Numbered from the stretch's first letter, positions 7,204 to 14,925 are shown. The stretch is 64,000 bases of DNA from JBGTFE01 sp041747435 (GCA_041747435.1 JBGTFE010000146.1:1-64000), one strand, 5' to 3'. Numbers and translations: made by a program. Notes: a model not told the origin generated them from the sequence alone.

Positions 7204-8346
7204 TTGCCAGCTTTCTGTTATGTTGATGTTCCTGCGCGTCAATTCCGCAACAAAGTTTTCCGCGTCGATCGCTTTTTCCTGGGGCGTTGAGCCTCTCATC
7301 AGAACGTCGCCGTTCGCCATCATCTGGGCGATGATCGAAGCCGGAAAAGCCGTCGTCCGCATCATTGCGCTCAAACCTGCTGATTCGTCGAATTTATCAA
7401 CGATGTCATAGCGCAAATTTTTCCGCGTTCCGTCTTTTATTCCCACAAAACCCAATCTGACCAAAACATAATCAAGCTCATCGGCGGGAAGATTTTTTTG
7501 TAAAAGCTCGCCGAAAATTTTTCGCGGGACGACTTTTACGAAATCGGCGACGATTTCCTCGCTCGAACACAGACCGAGATCGATCATCGTTTTGAATTTC
7601 TCACAATGCCCGGCGTAGCGAATAGTTTTGTAATCGAGCTCGCGAACTTTTCCTAGAAACGTGTCGGGCAAAGTCGATGTTCCACCCGATGTTTGAAACG
7701 CCTCGAGCGGCGGAAAATCTTCAAACGAAAGACTTTCGAGTTCGGTCATCGATTCGATTTCTTTGATGGCGCCGTCGCTAATCACGCGCGCGACCTCAAT
7801 ATATTCGTTGATCAATCCTTCAACCGAAAAGACGAGCTGATAATCGAGCGGTGGTTTTGGATCTTGCGGCAAGCCGCCGACGCGAATGTGAATTTCCGTA
7901 ATTTCGTCAAACCGATTTGCGCCGTGCATCGCCAAAACGGAAACCATTCCGGGCGCCAGCCCACAATCCGGAATGATATTTATTCCCGCATTTTTTGCTG
8001 CGGCATCCAAAGCCAACTGCGCGTCGACGATGTAATTATTTCCACCGAGATCGCAAAAATTTGTGCGTGTCTCGATCGCGGCTTTTGAAAGTTCGAGATT
8101 ATACCAATAGTTGACGCATGAGATTGCCGAATCGTGCTCGCGCATTACTTCGATCGCCGCCGAATAATTTGAAGCATCAATCTGTTTTGCAAAAACTTTT
8201 TCGCTGCCAACTTTTGCCGCAACTTCTTCCGCTTTTGCAAAATCAAAATCGGCTACGGTGACGAATTCGACTTCGGGCGAGTTATGAACCAAATCATAAA
8301 CAGCGCCGAAGCCCATTCGCCCGGCGCCTAAAACCAAAATTTTCAT
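7201..8346 (-). CDS. Saccharopine dehydrogenase-family NAD(P)-dependent oxidoreductase
   Basis: 381 residues from the ATG at 8346. The N-terminus is a Rossmann fold with the dinucleotide loop MKILVLGAGRMGFGA, then VEFVTVADFDFAKAEEVA and NFCDLGGNNYIVDAQLALD, matching saccharopine reductase/carboxynorspermidine synthase/homospermidine synthase-like proteins. The central catalytic domain includes PDCGLAPGMVSVLAMHGAN. These enzymes make or break a C-N bond between an amino acid and a keto acid or semialdehyde; the exact substrate (lysine catabolism or polyamine synthesis) cannot be fixed. The frame is open for 78 more codons upstream, but that part translates the palindromic element at 8351-8450, so the ATG next to the Rossmann strand is the start. 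Confidence 0.85.
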   Translation of the reverse strand: MKILVLGAGRMGFGAVYDLVHNSPEVEFVTVADFDFAKAEEVAAKVGSEKVFAKQIDASNYSAAIEVMREHDSAISCVNYWYNLELSKAAIETRTNFCDLGGNNYIVDAQLALDAAAKNAGINIIPDCGLAPGMVSVLAMHGANRFDEITEIHIRVGGLPQDPKPPLDYQLVFSVEGLINEYIEVARVISDGAIKEIESMTELESLSFEDFPPLEAFQTSGGTSTLPDTFLGKVRELDYKTIRYAGHCEKFKTMIDLGLCSSEEIVADFVKVVPRKIFGELLQKNLPADELDYVLVRLGFVGIKDGTRKNLRYDIVDKFDESAGLSAMMRTTAFPASIIAQMMANGDVLMRGSTPQEKAIDAENFVAELTRRNINITESWQ

Positions 8347-8350
8347 AAAT

Positions 8351-8450
8351 GGAGCGCGGACGTCTTCGTCCGCAATGAACGCCGCGCGTTCATATCCTTT
8401 CGTGAATTTAGATTGCTTCGCAATCTTGCGGACGAGGGCGTCCGCGCTCC
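8351..8450. repeat. 100-bp palindromic element (REP/MITE-like) with two internal hairpins
   Basis: Outer arms 8351-8375 and 8426-8450 are 25 bp each and match at 23 of 25 positions as an inverted repeat (GGAGCGCGGACG...CGTCCGCGCTCC). Between them lie two perfect hairpins: TGAACG/CGTTCA (8376-8392) and GATTGC-ttc-GCAATC (8411-8425). It fills nearly the whole gap between the PilZ gene and the dehydrogenase start, both on the minus strand. There is no transposase, so it would be a non-autonomous or REP-type element and may act as an RNA hairpin between the two genes. Confidence 0.85.
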
Positions 8451-8455
8451 GACGA

Positions 8456-8821
8456 TTACCAATCGTCAAATTCTTCGGGTTTTTCGGCGGCGAGAATCGC
8501 GCCCGCATACTCCCAAACTTTCTTTTTCCATAGCCGCAATGAGTCGGTGAGCTGCAAGGCGGCTTGCGGGTGCGCGGCATTTCGCTCGAGCCGTATGACC
8601 TGCGCAGTTACCGTAACTTCATCGCTCGGGTTTTCTGTAATGGTCAAATTTACCTTGCCTCCGACCAGAGGCAGAAGCCGCGGCAAAAACACCAAAGCGC
8701 CTTGCGGTCCGACGTTTTCGGTCAATCCTTCTTCAATGACTTTCTTTCCGTTTTCGTCCTTCCAACTTACGCGAACCGGAAAGGAAATGTTGTGTCGCGC
8801 ACCGCTTCGACGTTCTTGCAT
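8456..8821 (-). CDS. PilZ-domain protein, probable c-di-GMP receptor
   Basis: A 121-residue single-domain PilZ protein. It begins MQERRSGARHNISFPVRVSW, giving the RxxxR c-di-GMP binding box at residues 4-8, and continues to the second motif TENVGPQGALVFL, where the usual (D/N)xSxxG is modified to NVGPQG. Beta strands with LTITENPSDEVTVTAQV follow and the C-terminus is an amphipathic helix. It would sense c-di-GMP made or degraded by proteins such as the GGDEF protein at 29063 and the HD-GYP/GGDEF protein at 33043. The changed second motif leaves binding uncertain. Confidence 0.8.
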   Translation of the reverse strand: MQERRSGARHNISFPVRVSWKDENGKKVIEEGLTENVGPQGALVFLPRLLPLVGGKVNLTITENPSDEVTVTAQVIRLERNAAHPQAALQLTDSLRLWKKKVWEYAGAILAAEKPEEFDDW

Positions 8822-9149
8822 AGAATGACTTCTCCTAAAATTTCACTGTTTGAAATATACGAAATCGAACGGCGGAAGTCTAATAACAGTACAAATTATG
8901 CGATGAATTCCTTGTGAAGCTTTTCCCAAAATGCCCTTAAGCGAATTTTCACGACTTGCGAGAAGCGGCTTAAAGGTGATAGATTAATAAACTGTTTTTA
9001 CAGAAATGCGGCAAACAACCGCATTTTGCTTTTTTCGGTCAATGTAAAAAACACCAAATTAAGAAGATTGATGTTTGACAATTTATGTCTCCGAATCTTA
9101 CGGAAATGCATTAAGACCGAAAATTAATTTATAAAATAGGAGAATGATA
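8822..9149. other. Intergenic region between divergent pilZ and the 3D-domain gene
   Basis: 328 bp without a gene. It must hold the promoters of both flanking genes; a TTGACA lies near 9075 but without a good -10. The notable content is a hairpin with T run at 9004-9036, described separately. Nothing else is recognisable. Confidence 0.6.
9004..9036 (+). terminator. Intrinsic-terminator-like hairpin upstream of the 3D-domain gene
   Basis: AAATGCGG (9004-9011), loop CAAACAA, CCGCATTT (9019-9026), then TGCTTTTTTC. It looks like a rho-independent terminator on the plus strand, but no plus-strand gene ends nearby: the flanking gene at 8456-8821 runs the other way. It lies about 115 nt before the ATG at 9150, so it may end a small RNA or act as an attenuator in a leader. 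Confidence 0.6.
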
Positions 9150-9671
9150 ATGAAAAATCTAGCTAGAGGAAGCGTGATTTTCAGCCTCGTCGCATTGATT
9201 GGATTTTTGTTTTATTTCCAATCCAGCGCAATTGCTGAAGACACACGTCGTATAGCGAATGATTCGCCAAGAAACATTCAACTGGAACCAGTACAAGAAA
9301 ATAATAATCAAATAAATACACAACAAAATAACAAAGAAGAAACCAATACAGAACCCATTTCAAATAATTCGACAAAAAATAACGCGGTGCTGTCGGAAGG
9401 AAGATCTTTCCGCGCGACGGCATATTGCTTGAAAGGAAAGACCGCATCGGGCGGAAGCGTCAGACGCGGAATCGTAGCCGCAGACCGTCGCGTTTTGCCG
9501 CTCGGAACCCGCATTAAACTAAGCGCGGGCGCATACAGCGGAAATTATACAGTTTCCGACACGGGCGGAGCAGTCAAAGGTCGTACGATCGACATTTGGA
9601 TGCCGAGCTGCGCTGAGGCAAACCGCTTTGGACGCAAAACCGTCTTGGTAAGCGTAGTCGGAAAAAAATAA
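9150..9671 (+). CDS. Secreted 3D-domain (double-psi beta-barrel) protein, putative cell-wall lytic enzyme
   Basis: 173 residues. An N-terminal signal/anchor (SVIFSLVALIGFLFYFQ) is followed by a 55-residue Asn/Gln-rich linker and a C-terminal 3D domain: SFRATAYCLKGKTASGG, GIVAADRRVLPLGTRI, VSDTGGAVKGRTIDIWM. The three aspartates that name the domain (in AADRR, SDTGG and TIDIW) are all present. The fold is that of RlpA/MltA-type barrels that cleave or bind peptidoglycan. Of two ATGs, the one at 9150 is chosen because AGGAG lies 7 nt upstream; the ATG at 9144 would leave only 1 nt. A terminator follows at 9695. Confidence 0.88.
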   Translation: MKNLARGSVIFSLVALIGFLFYFQSSAIAEDTRRIANDSPRNIQLEPVQENNNQINTQQNNKEETNTEPISNNSTKNNAVLSEGRSFRATAYCLKGKTASGGSVRRGIVAADRRVLPLGTRIKLSAGAYSGNYTVSDTGGAVKGRTIDIWMPSCAEANRFGRKTVLVSVVGKK

Positions 9672-9694
9672 GGTTTTTATACTTAATAATTAAC

Positions 9695-9728
9695 AAAAAA
9701 CCGCTTCGTAAATGAGGCGGTTTTTTTT
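9695..9728 (+). terminator. Rho-independent terminator after the 3D-domain gene
   Basis: AAAACCGCTTC pairs with GAGGCGGTTTT around a 5-nt loop and runs into eight T residues. A+T-rich flanks make it a probable bidirectional terminator. Confidence 0.9.
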
Positions 9729-9747
9729 GTTTTGGTTTTTGGAACCG

Positions 9748-9876
9748 GACAGCAGAAATGATCGGGACTTCACTTTCGATATATGCGGATTTTGCATACG
9801 CATTTAGGGTCGGTGAAAAAGAATGCGTCGCCAGCATCGGCGCTTCATCGGTTAATGTGTAATAAATTTTTGACAT
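9748..9876 (-). pseudogene. 5' remnant of monomeric NADP-dependent isocitrate dehydrogenase
   Basis: The first 43 or so codons read MSKIYYTLTDEAPMLATHSF..., which matches the conserved N-terminus of the monomeric (about 740-residue) NADP-isocitrate dehydrogenase, whose family members begin with I(I/Y)YTLTDEAP-LAT-S. Similarity fades after about residue 42 (VPIISAV), and the frame then runs into the terminator of the 3D gene. Roughly 95% of the gene is absent. The start codon and A+T-rich upstream DNA remain. It lies at the edge of the accessory island and marks a deletion or insertion scar. The family match is from memory of the conserved N-terminus. Confidence 0.7.
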
Positions 9877-9988
9877 GTTTCGCGTTTAATGTTTATTTAT
9901 ATTCAATTATTATACTCGTTGAACTCATTTGATAACTAAAAAGGTTTAAAAGAAAAGGATGGCTTCGCTTCCTACTTTTTAAAAAACA

Positions 9989-10495
9989 ATGAAAATAAAT
10001 GATTGGATTAGCTTATCAGCTCAAATTTTAGTCTTTGTTGGATTCATATTTGCAGTTTTGAAGTTTGCACAAGAAAAGAAAAGAGAATTTCAAAAAAGAT
10101 TCTTTGAAGAACAGCTAAAGATTTATAGCGAAGCAGTAGATTATGCTTCCGTTATCTCGCTGTTTGATAAAGGCGAAGATGAGTATAAAAATGCTGCAAA
10201 AAACTTCAAACGGTTATTCTGGGGAAAAATGTGTATTGTTGAGGATGCGGAAGTCGAGGGGGAAATGGAGAAGTTTAATAACCTTTTAGATGAATATGAT
10301 GCCGAAGATAACTTAGCGAAATGTGAACTAATTAGGGAGAATCTTCAACTGGCGGGTTTGGTCTTAGCACATACTTGTCGTAATTCAAGTCTGCACACAT
10401 GGGAAATTAATTATAAGTTTAAGGGATATAATGATTATGCCTCACCCAAACCAAGGGATTTGAATCTGGCAAATGGCTCGAAAAATCAAAATTAA
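9989..10495 (+). CDS. Small protein with N-terminal TM segment, unknown function
   Basis: 168 residues. A single hydrophobic helix (DWISLSAQILVFVGFIFAVL, residues 5-24) is followed by a charged coiled-coil-like stretch (KFAQEKKREFQKRFFEEQ) and a mostly helical soluble domain. It resembles small proteins of unknown function found in defence or mobile islands, but I cannot name a family. It is A+T-rich compared with its chromosomal neighbours and is followed after 6 bp by the HTH gene on the same strand, so it probably belongs to the same operon as the restriction genes. A role as a membrane effector or sensor is only a guess. Confidence 0.65.
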   Translation: MKINDWISLSAQILVFVGFIFAVLKFAQEKKREFQKRFFEEQLKIYSEAVDYASVISLFDKGEDEYKNAAKNFKRLFWGKMCIVEDAEVEGEMEKFNNLLDEYDAEDNLAKCELIRENLQLAGLVLAHTCRNSSLHTWEINYKFKGYNDYASPKPRDLNLANGSKNQN

Positions 10496-10501
10496 AATTA
10501 A

Positions 10502-10810
10502 ATGAACAAAAAGGAAGCCATTAAAAACGCTAGAAATTTTGACGAGATCTTAGACGCCCAGTATGGGAAGATCGGCGCCAAAAAGCGCGATGAATTTGAA
10601 TTAAAAGCGCAGTATTTTGTCATCAGCGAAATGCTCAAAGAAGCCCGGCGCGAAGCCAATATGACGCAACAGCAGCTGGCGGAAAAAGTCGGCACAAAAA
10701 AAAGCTACATCTCGCGGCTCGAAAACGGCAAATGCGATATTCAACTTTCAACGCTTTACCGAATTTTTGAAGACGGGCTCGGCAAAAAAATAAGTTTGTT
10801 GTTTGCTTAA
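10502..10810 (+). CDS. XRE-family HTH protein, HigA-like
   Basis: 102 residues. The C-terminal half is a classical XRE helix-turn-helix: EANMTQQQLAEKVGTKKSYI then SRLENGKCDIQLSTLYRIFE. The N-terminal half is a short helical extension (KNARNFDEILDAQYGKIGAK) as seen in HigA antitoxins of HigBA pairs. The usual RelE-like HigB toxin would precede it, but the upstream gene is a TM protein without that fold, so this is either an orphan antitoxin or the controller of the restriction operon. Its codon use is closer to the host chromosome than that of the genes on either side. Confidence 0.85.
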   Translation: MNKKEAIKNARNFDEILDAQYGKIGAKKRDEFELKAQYFVISEMLKEARREANMTQQQLAEKVGTKKSYISRLENGKCDIQLSTLYRIFEDGLGKKISLLFA

Positions 10811-10937
10811 GTCTCTGATTCGGAGATTAGAAGCAAATTTTAAAGCAAAACTTAAGCCTCATTTAGCTGCAGATCTCACGAATAGAATCGAGAGATTTTT
10901 TGAAGTTAAATCGAGTATTGCAGTGTGGTTACGATGA
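10803..10937 (+). CDS. Possible small ORF or C-terminal gene fragment between the HTH and methylase genes
   Basis: A 44-codon open frame, readable from a TTG at 10803 that overlaps the end of the HTH gene. It encodes a basic, helical peptide (KSLIRRLEANFKAKLKPHLA, then RIERFFEVKSSIAVWLR). Its TGA overlaps the ATG at 10934 as ATGA, the usual form of translational coupling. No ribosome binding site or ATG supports it, so it may be the tail of a decayed gene. Confidence 0.3.
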   Translation: MLKSLIRRLEANFKAKLKPHLAADLTNRIERFFEVKSSIAVWLR

Positions 10938-10944
10938 AACCCCC

Positions 10945-10949
10945 GGAGG
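10945..10949 (+). promoter_or_regulatory. GGAGG ribosome binding site that points to a CTG start
   Basis: A perfect GGAGG ends 8 nt before CTG at 10958-10960, the first codon after an in-frame TAA (10955-10957) and the beginning of the long methylase frame. No other start codon in the first 88 codons has comparable support. Confidence 0.6.
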
Positions 10950-10957
10950 AAAAGTAA

Positions 10958-13900
10958 CTGAGACATTTAGATCAAATATTCAATAAACTCAACCTCTCGA
11001 AAGAAAATGGTCTTTTTCTTAAAACTGATGTTAGAGAAAGACTGTTTTCAAACCGTGTAGAACGCCTGCTAGAAACCACAATTGAGCCCGACGCATTTTT
11101 TTGCATAGACAACAAGCCTTTTATTCTTTTCTTTGAAAATCTTTCAGATAAAAAAGCTAAACTTCGAGAAATATGGAATTTTAACGAATCCCCAATAGTA
11201 ATAGTCGTCGAAACAGATTCGGTGGAAATTTATAATGGATTTGAATTTCTTACCGAAGCCAAAACTCTAAGACTCTTGGGAACTGAAGAAAACTTAAATG
11301 ATTTCACCTACTTCAATTTAGTAACAGGTAAGACTTGGGAAAAATATCGATCAGAATTCGATGCAGAAAATAGAATTGATTTTCATCTTTTATCAAATAT
11401 TAAAGCGGCGCGAAATATTCTTATAGATAAGTCTCTTTCCCCAGACCTCGCAAATTCTCTTATTGGCAAAGTGATCTTTGTTCGATACCTGATAGATCGA
11501 GAGATTAAATTAGATTTTGAACAAGAAGGCACATCACGAGAATGGACGAACGACGAATTTTGCGGAATTATCTCTGATAAAAATCAACTTAAAAATTTCT
11601 TCAAGTATTTAACGGAAAAATTCAACGGAGATTTATTTCCGATTTCCTATGATGAAATTGATTCAATATCTATTGAATGCCTTTCGGTAATCGTGGACTT
11701 ACTTTCCGGTGGGTACGTAGCAACGGGTCAACAATCATTATTTGAATTTTATGACTTCTCTATCATACCGGTTGAATTTATCAGTAATGTTTATGAACTT
11801 TTTATTGGTCAAGTTGAACAAGAAAAGCAAGGTGCATACTACACGCCTTTATTTTTGGTAGATTACATGCTTGCCGAGACTGTCGAGAAAAAGTTTCAGC
11901 AGCAAGAGAGTTTCGATTGTAAAGTCCTTGATCCGGCATGCGGGTCGGGGATTTTTTTGGTTGAAACGCTTAGAAAGATTATCGAAAAATATCAGAAAAT
12001 CAACCCGAAATATTTACAGAATGCCGCTAGATATAAAGAGGATCTGAAGAAACTTGCTTCCGATTGTCTTTTTGGAATTGATAAAGACCAGAGTGCAGTA
12101 AACGTAGCGATATTTTCGATTTACTTGACACTACTGGATTATCAAAAACCTTCTGACATCGAAACATTCACGTTTCCCTTTTTAATTGACAATAATTTTT
12201 TCGTTTCCGACTTTTTTGATACGGATGCAGAATTCAACGACATCTTCAAGGAAATAGATTTTGATTTTATTTTAGGAAATCCTCCGTGGAAACGAGGAAA
12301 AGGAGTTGAGGGAAAACCGCGGTTCGTTAAGTATATCAATGACCGAAAAAAATTAGAGGCGAAAGAAAAACGAGCGAAGCAAATTGAAATTAGCAATGCT
12401 GAGATCGCGCAAGCCTTTGTATTAAGAGTAAGTGACTTTTCTTCGACAAAGACCAAAATTAGTTTGATTGTAACAAGTAAAATTTTTTACAACATTCACG
12501 GTTCTGGCTTCCGACAATATTTGTTAGATAGATTCACTCTCAAGAGAGTATTTGAGTTAGCTCCGGTACGAAAAGAGGTTTTCAATAAATCTAATGATAA
12601 AGCGATCGGACCACCTGCGATTTTGTTTTATCGATATTCCACCAGTAAAAATACTGATGAAAATATTGTCGAACATATTACATTAAAACCAAGCCGTTTC
12701 TTTTCTTTGTTTAAGGTTTTTACAATCAATCGAGGCGATTATAAGCAAGTATCTCAAAAAAATCTAAAAGATTTCGACTATCTGTGGAAAGTTTTAGTTT
12801 ACGGTAGTTATTTAGATTTCAATTTAATAAAACGATTAAAAGATAAAGATTCGTATTCGACTATTGGCGATGTCATTGCCGATGAAGATAAATTTCTCGT
12901 CGGTCAAGGAGCAATGGTTGGTGGCGGAGATGATAACGAAGCATCTCATTTGCTTGGAAAACCATTTCTTGATACCAGAAAAGATATTGAGTCATTTTGG
13001 GTCAATCCTAATCCTGGAAATAAATGGGAGTTTGAAACTGCTCATAGACCAAGAGAAAAAAAGTTATATAAAGCTCCGTTTGTTTTGATTACGGGAGGAA
13101 ACGATACATCATTTCGTTCAGTATCGGCTGTAAGTGAGACTGATGCAGTATTCAGAAGCTCTTTAACGGCAATCAAAAGCGATATTAACAACACAGACGT
13201 ACTCAAATCTATTTGCGGGATACTAAATTCGTCATTTTTTTCTTACTATGGTTTACAAACTTTTAGCTCACTGGGAATTGAACGCGAGGAAACACATGAT
13301 TCAGAGAAATTTACCGTTCCCTTTACTGAGAGTGCCGAAATAGCATCTACTGTGTCTTCTATCTCCGAGTTGAAGATGTTGGAACATTCTGAATTATCGG
13401 TTTTTGCTCCAAATACTTCATCTGAGATGAATCAGAAAATTAAGGAGTTAGACTCCGCGGTAATTTCAGCACTTTCTCTTTCGGAGATTGAAAAAGACAT
13501 TCTCGATTATTCAGTCAATGTAACGATTCCGATAATTATGAGACACGATGGTTATGAAGATTTATTTAAACCGTTGAGTAGTTCGGAACTCGGTGAATAT
13601 GTAGAAGTATTTTTCGATCAACTAAATCCTATTTACGAAACGATGAACCAAAAATTAGTTCTTCAAATCCAATACTCCGACCAAATACTAGGTTTGTTTT
13701 TTAAAGCCATCCCATTTGATGTTGACAGTATCCCTATCCGTCGAAACGAGGTGGAAGATTCAGCTATTCTTAATTTTCTGACTTCGCTTGGAACTGAAAA
13801 GATTACCGACCGCCTTTTCGTTCAAAAAGATATCCGAGGTTTTGAACCTGACGGATTTTATCTGATTAAACCAAATGAGCGAAAACTTTGGCATAAGGCA

Positions 13901-13975
13901 ATAGGACACTTGGACGTAACCGAGTTTACAGATGCTATTTTGAAAGCGGGTAAAGCAACCAAAGCCTATGTTTGA
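10958..13975 (+). CDS. N6-adenine DNA methyltransferase of Eco57I/type IIG-like class, probable CTG start
   Basis: About 1005 residues from CTG at 10958. Methylase motifs (this numbering): motif X near 290 (EKQGAYYTPLFLVDYML), motif I DPACGSG at 325-331, motif IV NPPW at 441-444, then a long target-recognition region (FLVGQGAMVGGG..., LNSSFFSYYG) of the TaqI/Eco57I type. The 88 residues upstream of the first GTG (11222) are clearly coding (KPFILFFENL, REIWNFNESPIVIVVETD) and belong to the family's N-terminal region, which looks like a nuclease-fold domain without an obvious catalytic Lys. An alternative reading is an ATG at 10934 (MKPPEEK) interrupted by the TAA at codon 8, which would make the gene a nonsense mutant. 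Overlaps the nuclease gene by 8 bp. Confidence 0.85.
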   Translation: MRHLDQIFNKLNLSKENGLFLKTDVRERLFSNRVERLLETTIEPDAFFCIDNKPFILFFENLSDKKAKLREIWNFNESPIVIVVETDSVEIYNGFEFLTEAKTLRLLGTEENLNDFTYFNLVTGKTWEKYRSEFDAENRIDFHLLSNIKAARNILIDKSLSPDLANSLIGKVIFVRYLIDREIKLDFEQEGTSREWTNDEFCGIISDKNQLKNFFKYLTEKFNGDLFPISYDEIDSISIECLSVIVDLLSGGYVATGQQSLFEFYDFSIIPVEFISNVYELFIGQVEQEKQGAYYTPLFLVDYMLAETVEKKFQQQESFDCKVLDPACGSGIFLVETLRKIIEKYQKINPKYLQNAARYKEDLKKLASDCLFGIDKDQSAVNVAIFSIYLTLLDYQKPSDIETFTFPFLIDNNFFVSDFFDTDAEFNDIFKEIDFDFILGNPPWKRGKGVEGKPRFVKYINDRKKLEAKEKRAKQIEISNAEIAQAFVLRVSDFSSTKTKISLIVTSKIFYNIHGSGFRQYLLDRFTLKRVFELAPVRKEVFNKSNDKAIGPPAILFYRYSTSKNTDENIVEHITLKPSRFFSLFKVFTINRGDYKQVSQKNLKDFDYLWKVLVYGSYLDFNLIKRLKDKDSYSTIGDVIADEDKFLVGQGAMVGGGDDNEASHLLGKPFLDTRKDIESFWVNPNPGNKWEFETAHRPREKKLYKAPFVLITGGNDTSFRSVSAVSETDAVFRSSLTAIKSDINNTDVLKSICGILNSSFFSYYGLQTFSSLGIEREETHDSEKFTVPFTESAEIASTVSSISELKMLEHSELSVFAPNTSSEMNQKIKELDSAVISALSLSEIEKDILDYSVNVTIPIIMRHDGYEDLFKPLSSSELGEYVEVFFDQLNPIYETMNQKLVLQIQYSDQILGLFFKAIPFDVDSIPIRRNEVEDSAILNFLTSLGTEKITDRLFVQKDIRGFEPDGFYLIKPNERKLWHKAIGHLDVTEFTDAILKAGKATKAYV

Positions 13976-14639
13976 TAAATTAGATGCAGCAGTTTATCGT
14001 GATTCAGGAGAATTTTATGACGGTAGTTTCGAAGTTTTGCTCTCAAAAATCACCGATTGCTATCGATTGATGAAATCGCAAGAATTCTGCCTAGAAAATG
14101 ATGAGTGCAAAATCCGAGACGTTCTGTTTCTGCAATATCTGAATAACAATAAAATAAGAGAAAAACTGCAAATCCAACCTTTTTGGCTTTCTTTTCGAGA
14201 AGTTCTTGAGGACCAATCGGTCGGAAGAACTGACATTAGAATAATTTCACCTGACACGTTTTACGACACAGGGGCATATTACATTATGGAATGCAAAAGG
14301 CTAGATAACACAAATACAAGCGGTACTAGCGGATTAAATGCGAAGTATATCAAAGAGGGAATTTGCAGGTTTACCGAAAAGTACTATTCCTCATACTATC
14401 GAATAAACGCGATGATCGGTTTTGTCGTTGAAAAGATGGACGTTCATGCTAATACAGAGAAAATAAATAACCTGATAAAGCAATTTGGAAAGCCAATTAC
14501 AACAAAATATATAACAAAGGACAATTTTATTCAGAACTTTGAATATCAGTATCACTCAACTCACTTCGACAGCGATCGTGACGCGTTGAAAATATATCAT
14601 CTTATGTTCGAAGTTAGTGAGAACATCGGTATAAATTAA
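13968..14639 (+). CDS. PD-(D/E)XK nuclease-like protein paired with the methylase
   Basis: 223 residues, no exact family recognised. A candidate nuclease core is visible: Asp89 in GRTDIRI, then Glu108-Cys-Lys110 in YYIMECKR, giving D-x18-ExK as in PD-(D/E)XK restriction enzymes. A helix with conserved-looking aromatics follows (GICRFTEKYYSSYYRINAM). Its ATG overlaps the methylase stop by 8 bp, so the two are co-translated. The natural reading is a separate restriction subunit (R) for the Eco57I-like methylase (M). It is A+T-rich like its partner. The function is inferred from motif and position. Confidence 0.65.
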   Translation: MFDKLDAAVYRDSGEFYDGSFEVLLSKITDCYRLMKSQEFCLENDECKIRDVLFLQYLNNNKIREKLQIQPFWLSFREVLEDQSVGRTDIRIISPDTFYDTGAYYIMECKRLDNTNTSGTSGLNAKYIKEGICRFTEKYYSSYYRINAMIGFVVEKMDVHANTEKINNLIKQFGKPITTKYITKDNFIQNFEYQYHSTHFDSDRDALKIYHLMFEVSENIGIN

Positions 14640-14925
14640 GAGTTCTACAATTTTAGATTGCTTACATCGAGCCGACTTAGCGTAGAGGATTTTGAAATGA
14701 CTCCGCATACCACTGACCACCCATCCTTTACGTCAAACCACCCGTAGAATACCTCAACGAACGCATCGGATAGGTTGTCCGACTATAATTTGGCGTCGCA
14801 GGACGTGTCTGGTAGGTTTTGATGCCAAAAAAATAGGTCGCGGGACGTGTCGGATAGGTCATCGGACGTATAAATATAGGTCGGAGATGTATGAAATGCA
14901 GGAAACTAATTCGCGGTCAACATTC
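14640..14925. repeat. Non-coding right edge of the island with a diverged direct repeat
   Basis: 286 bp between the nuclease gene and the ABC exporter, with no gene. It contains a 23-bp direct repeat, GTCGC(A/G)GGACGTGTC..TAGGT, at 14795-14817 and 14837-14859 (20 of 23 identical, 42 bp apart), and related fragments (ATCGGATAGGT near 14764, TCGGACGTATA near 14863). It could be the remains of a tandem array or of an integration boundary. No attachment site can be proven. Confidence 0.5.

Noticed and set aside
8347..8580. 78-residue N-terminal extension of the dehydrogenase
   Set aside because: It is the translation of the 100-bp palindrome and of pilZ antisense; the Rossmann strand starts at the ATG at 8346.
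9989..10810. Type II toxin-antitoxin pair formed by the TM protein and the HigA-like protein
   Set aside because: The upstream protein lacks a RelE/HigB fold and is too long and membrane-bound; kept only as a possible operon partner.
10955..10957. Recoding of the TAA as an amino acid in the methylase
   Set aside because: Selenocysteine and pyrrolysine use TGA and TAG; a CTG start or a nonsense mutation explains it more simply.
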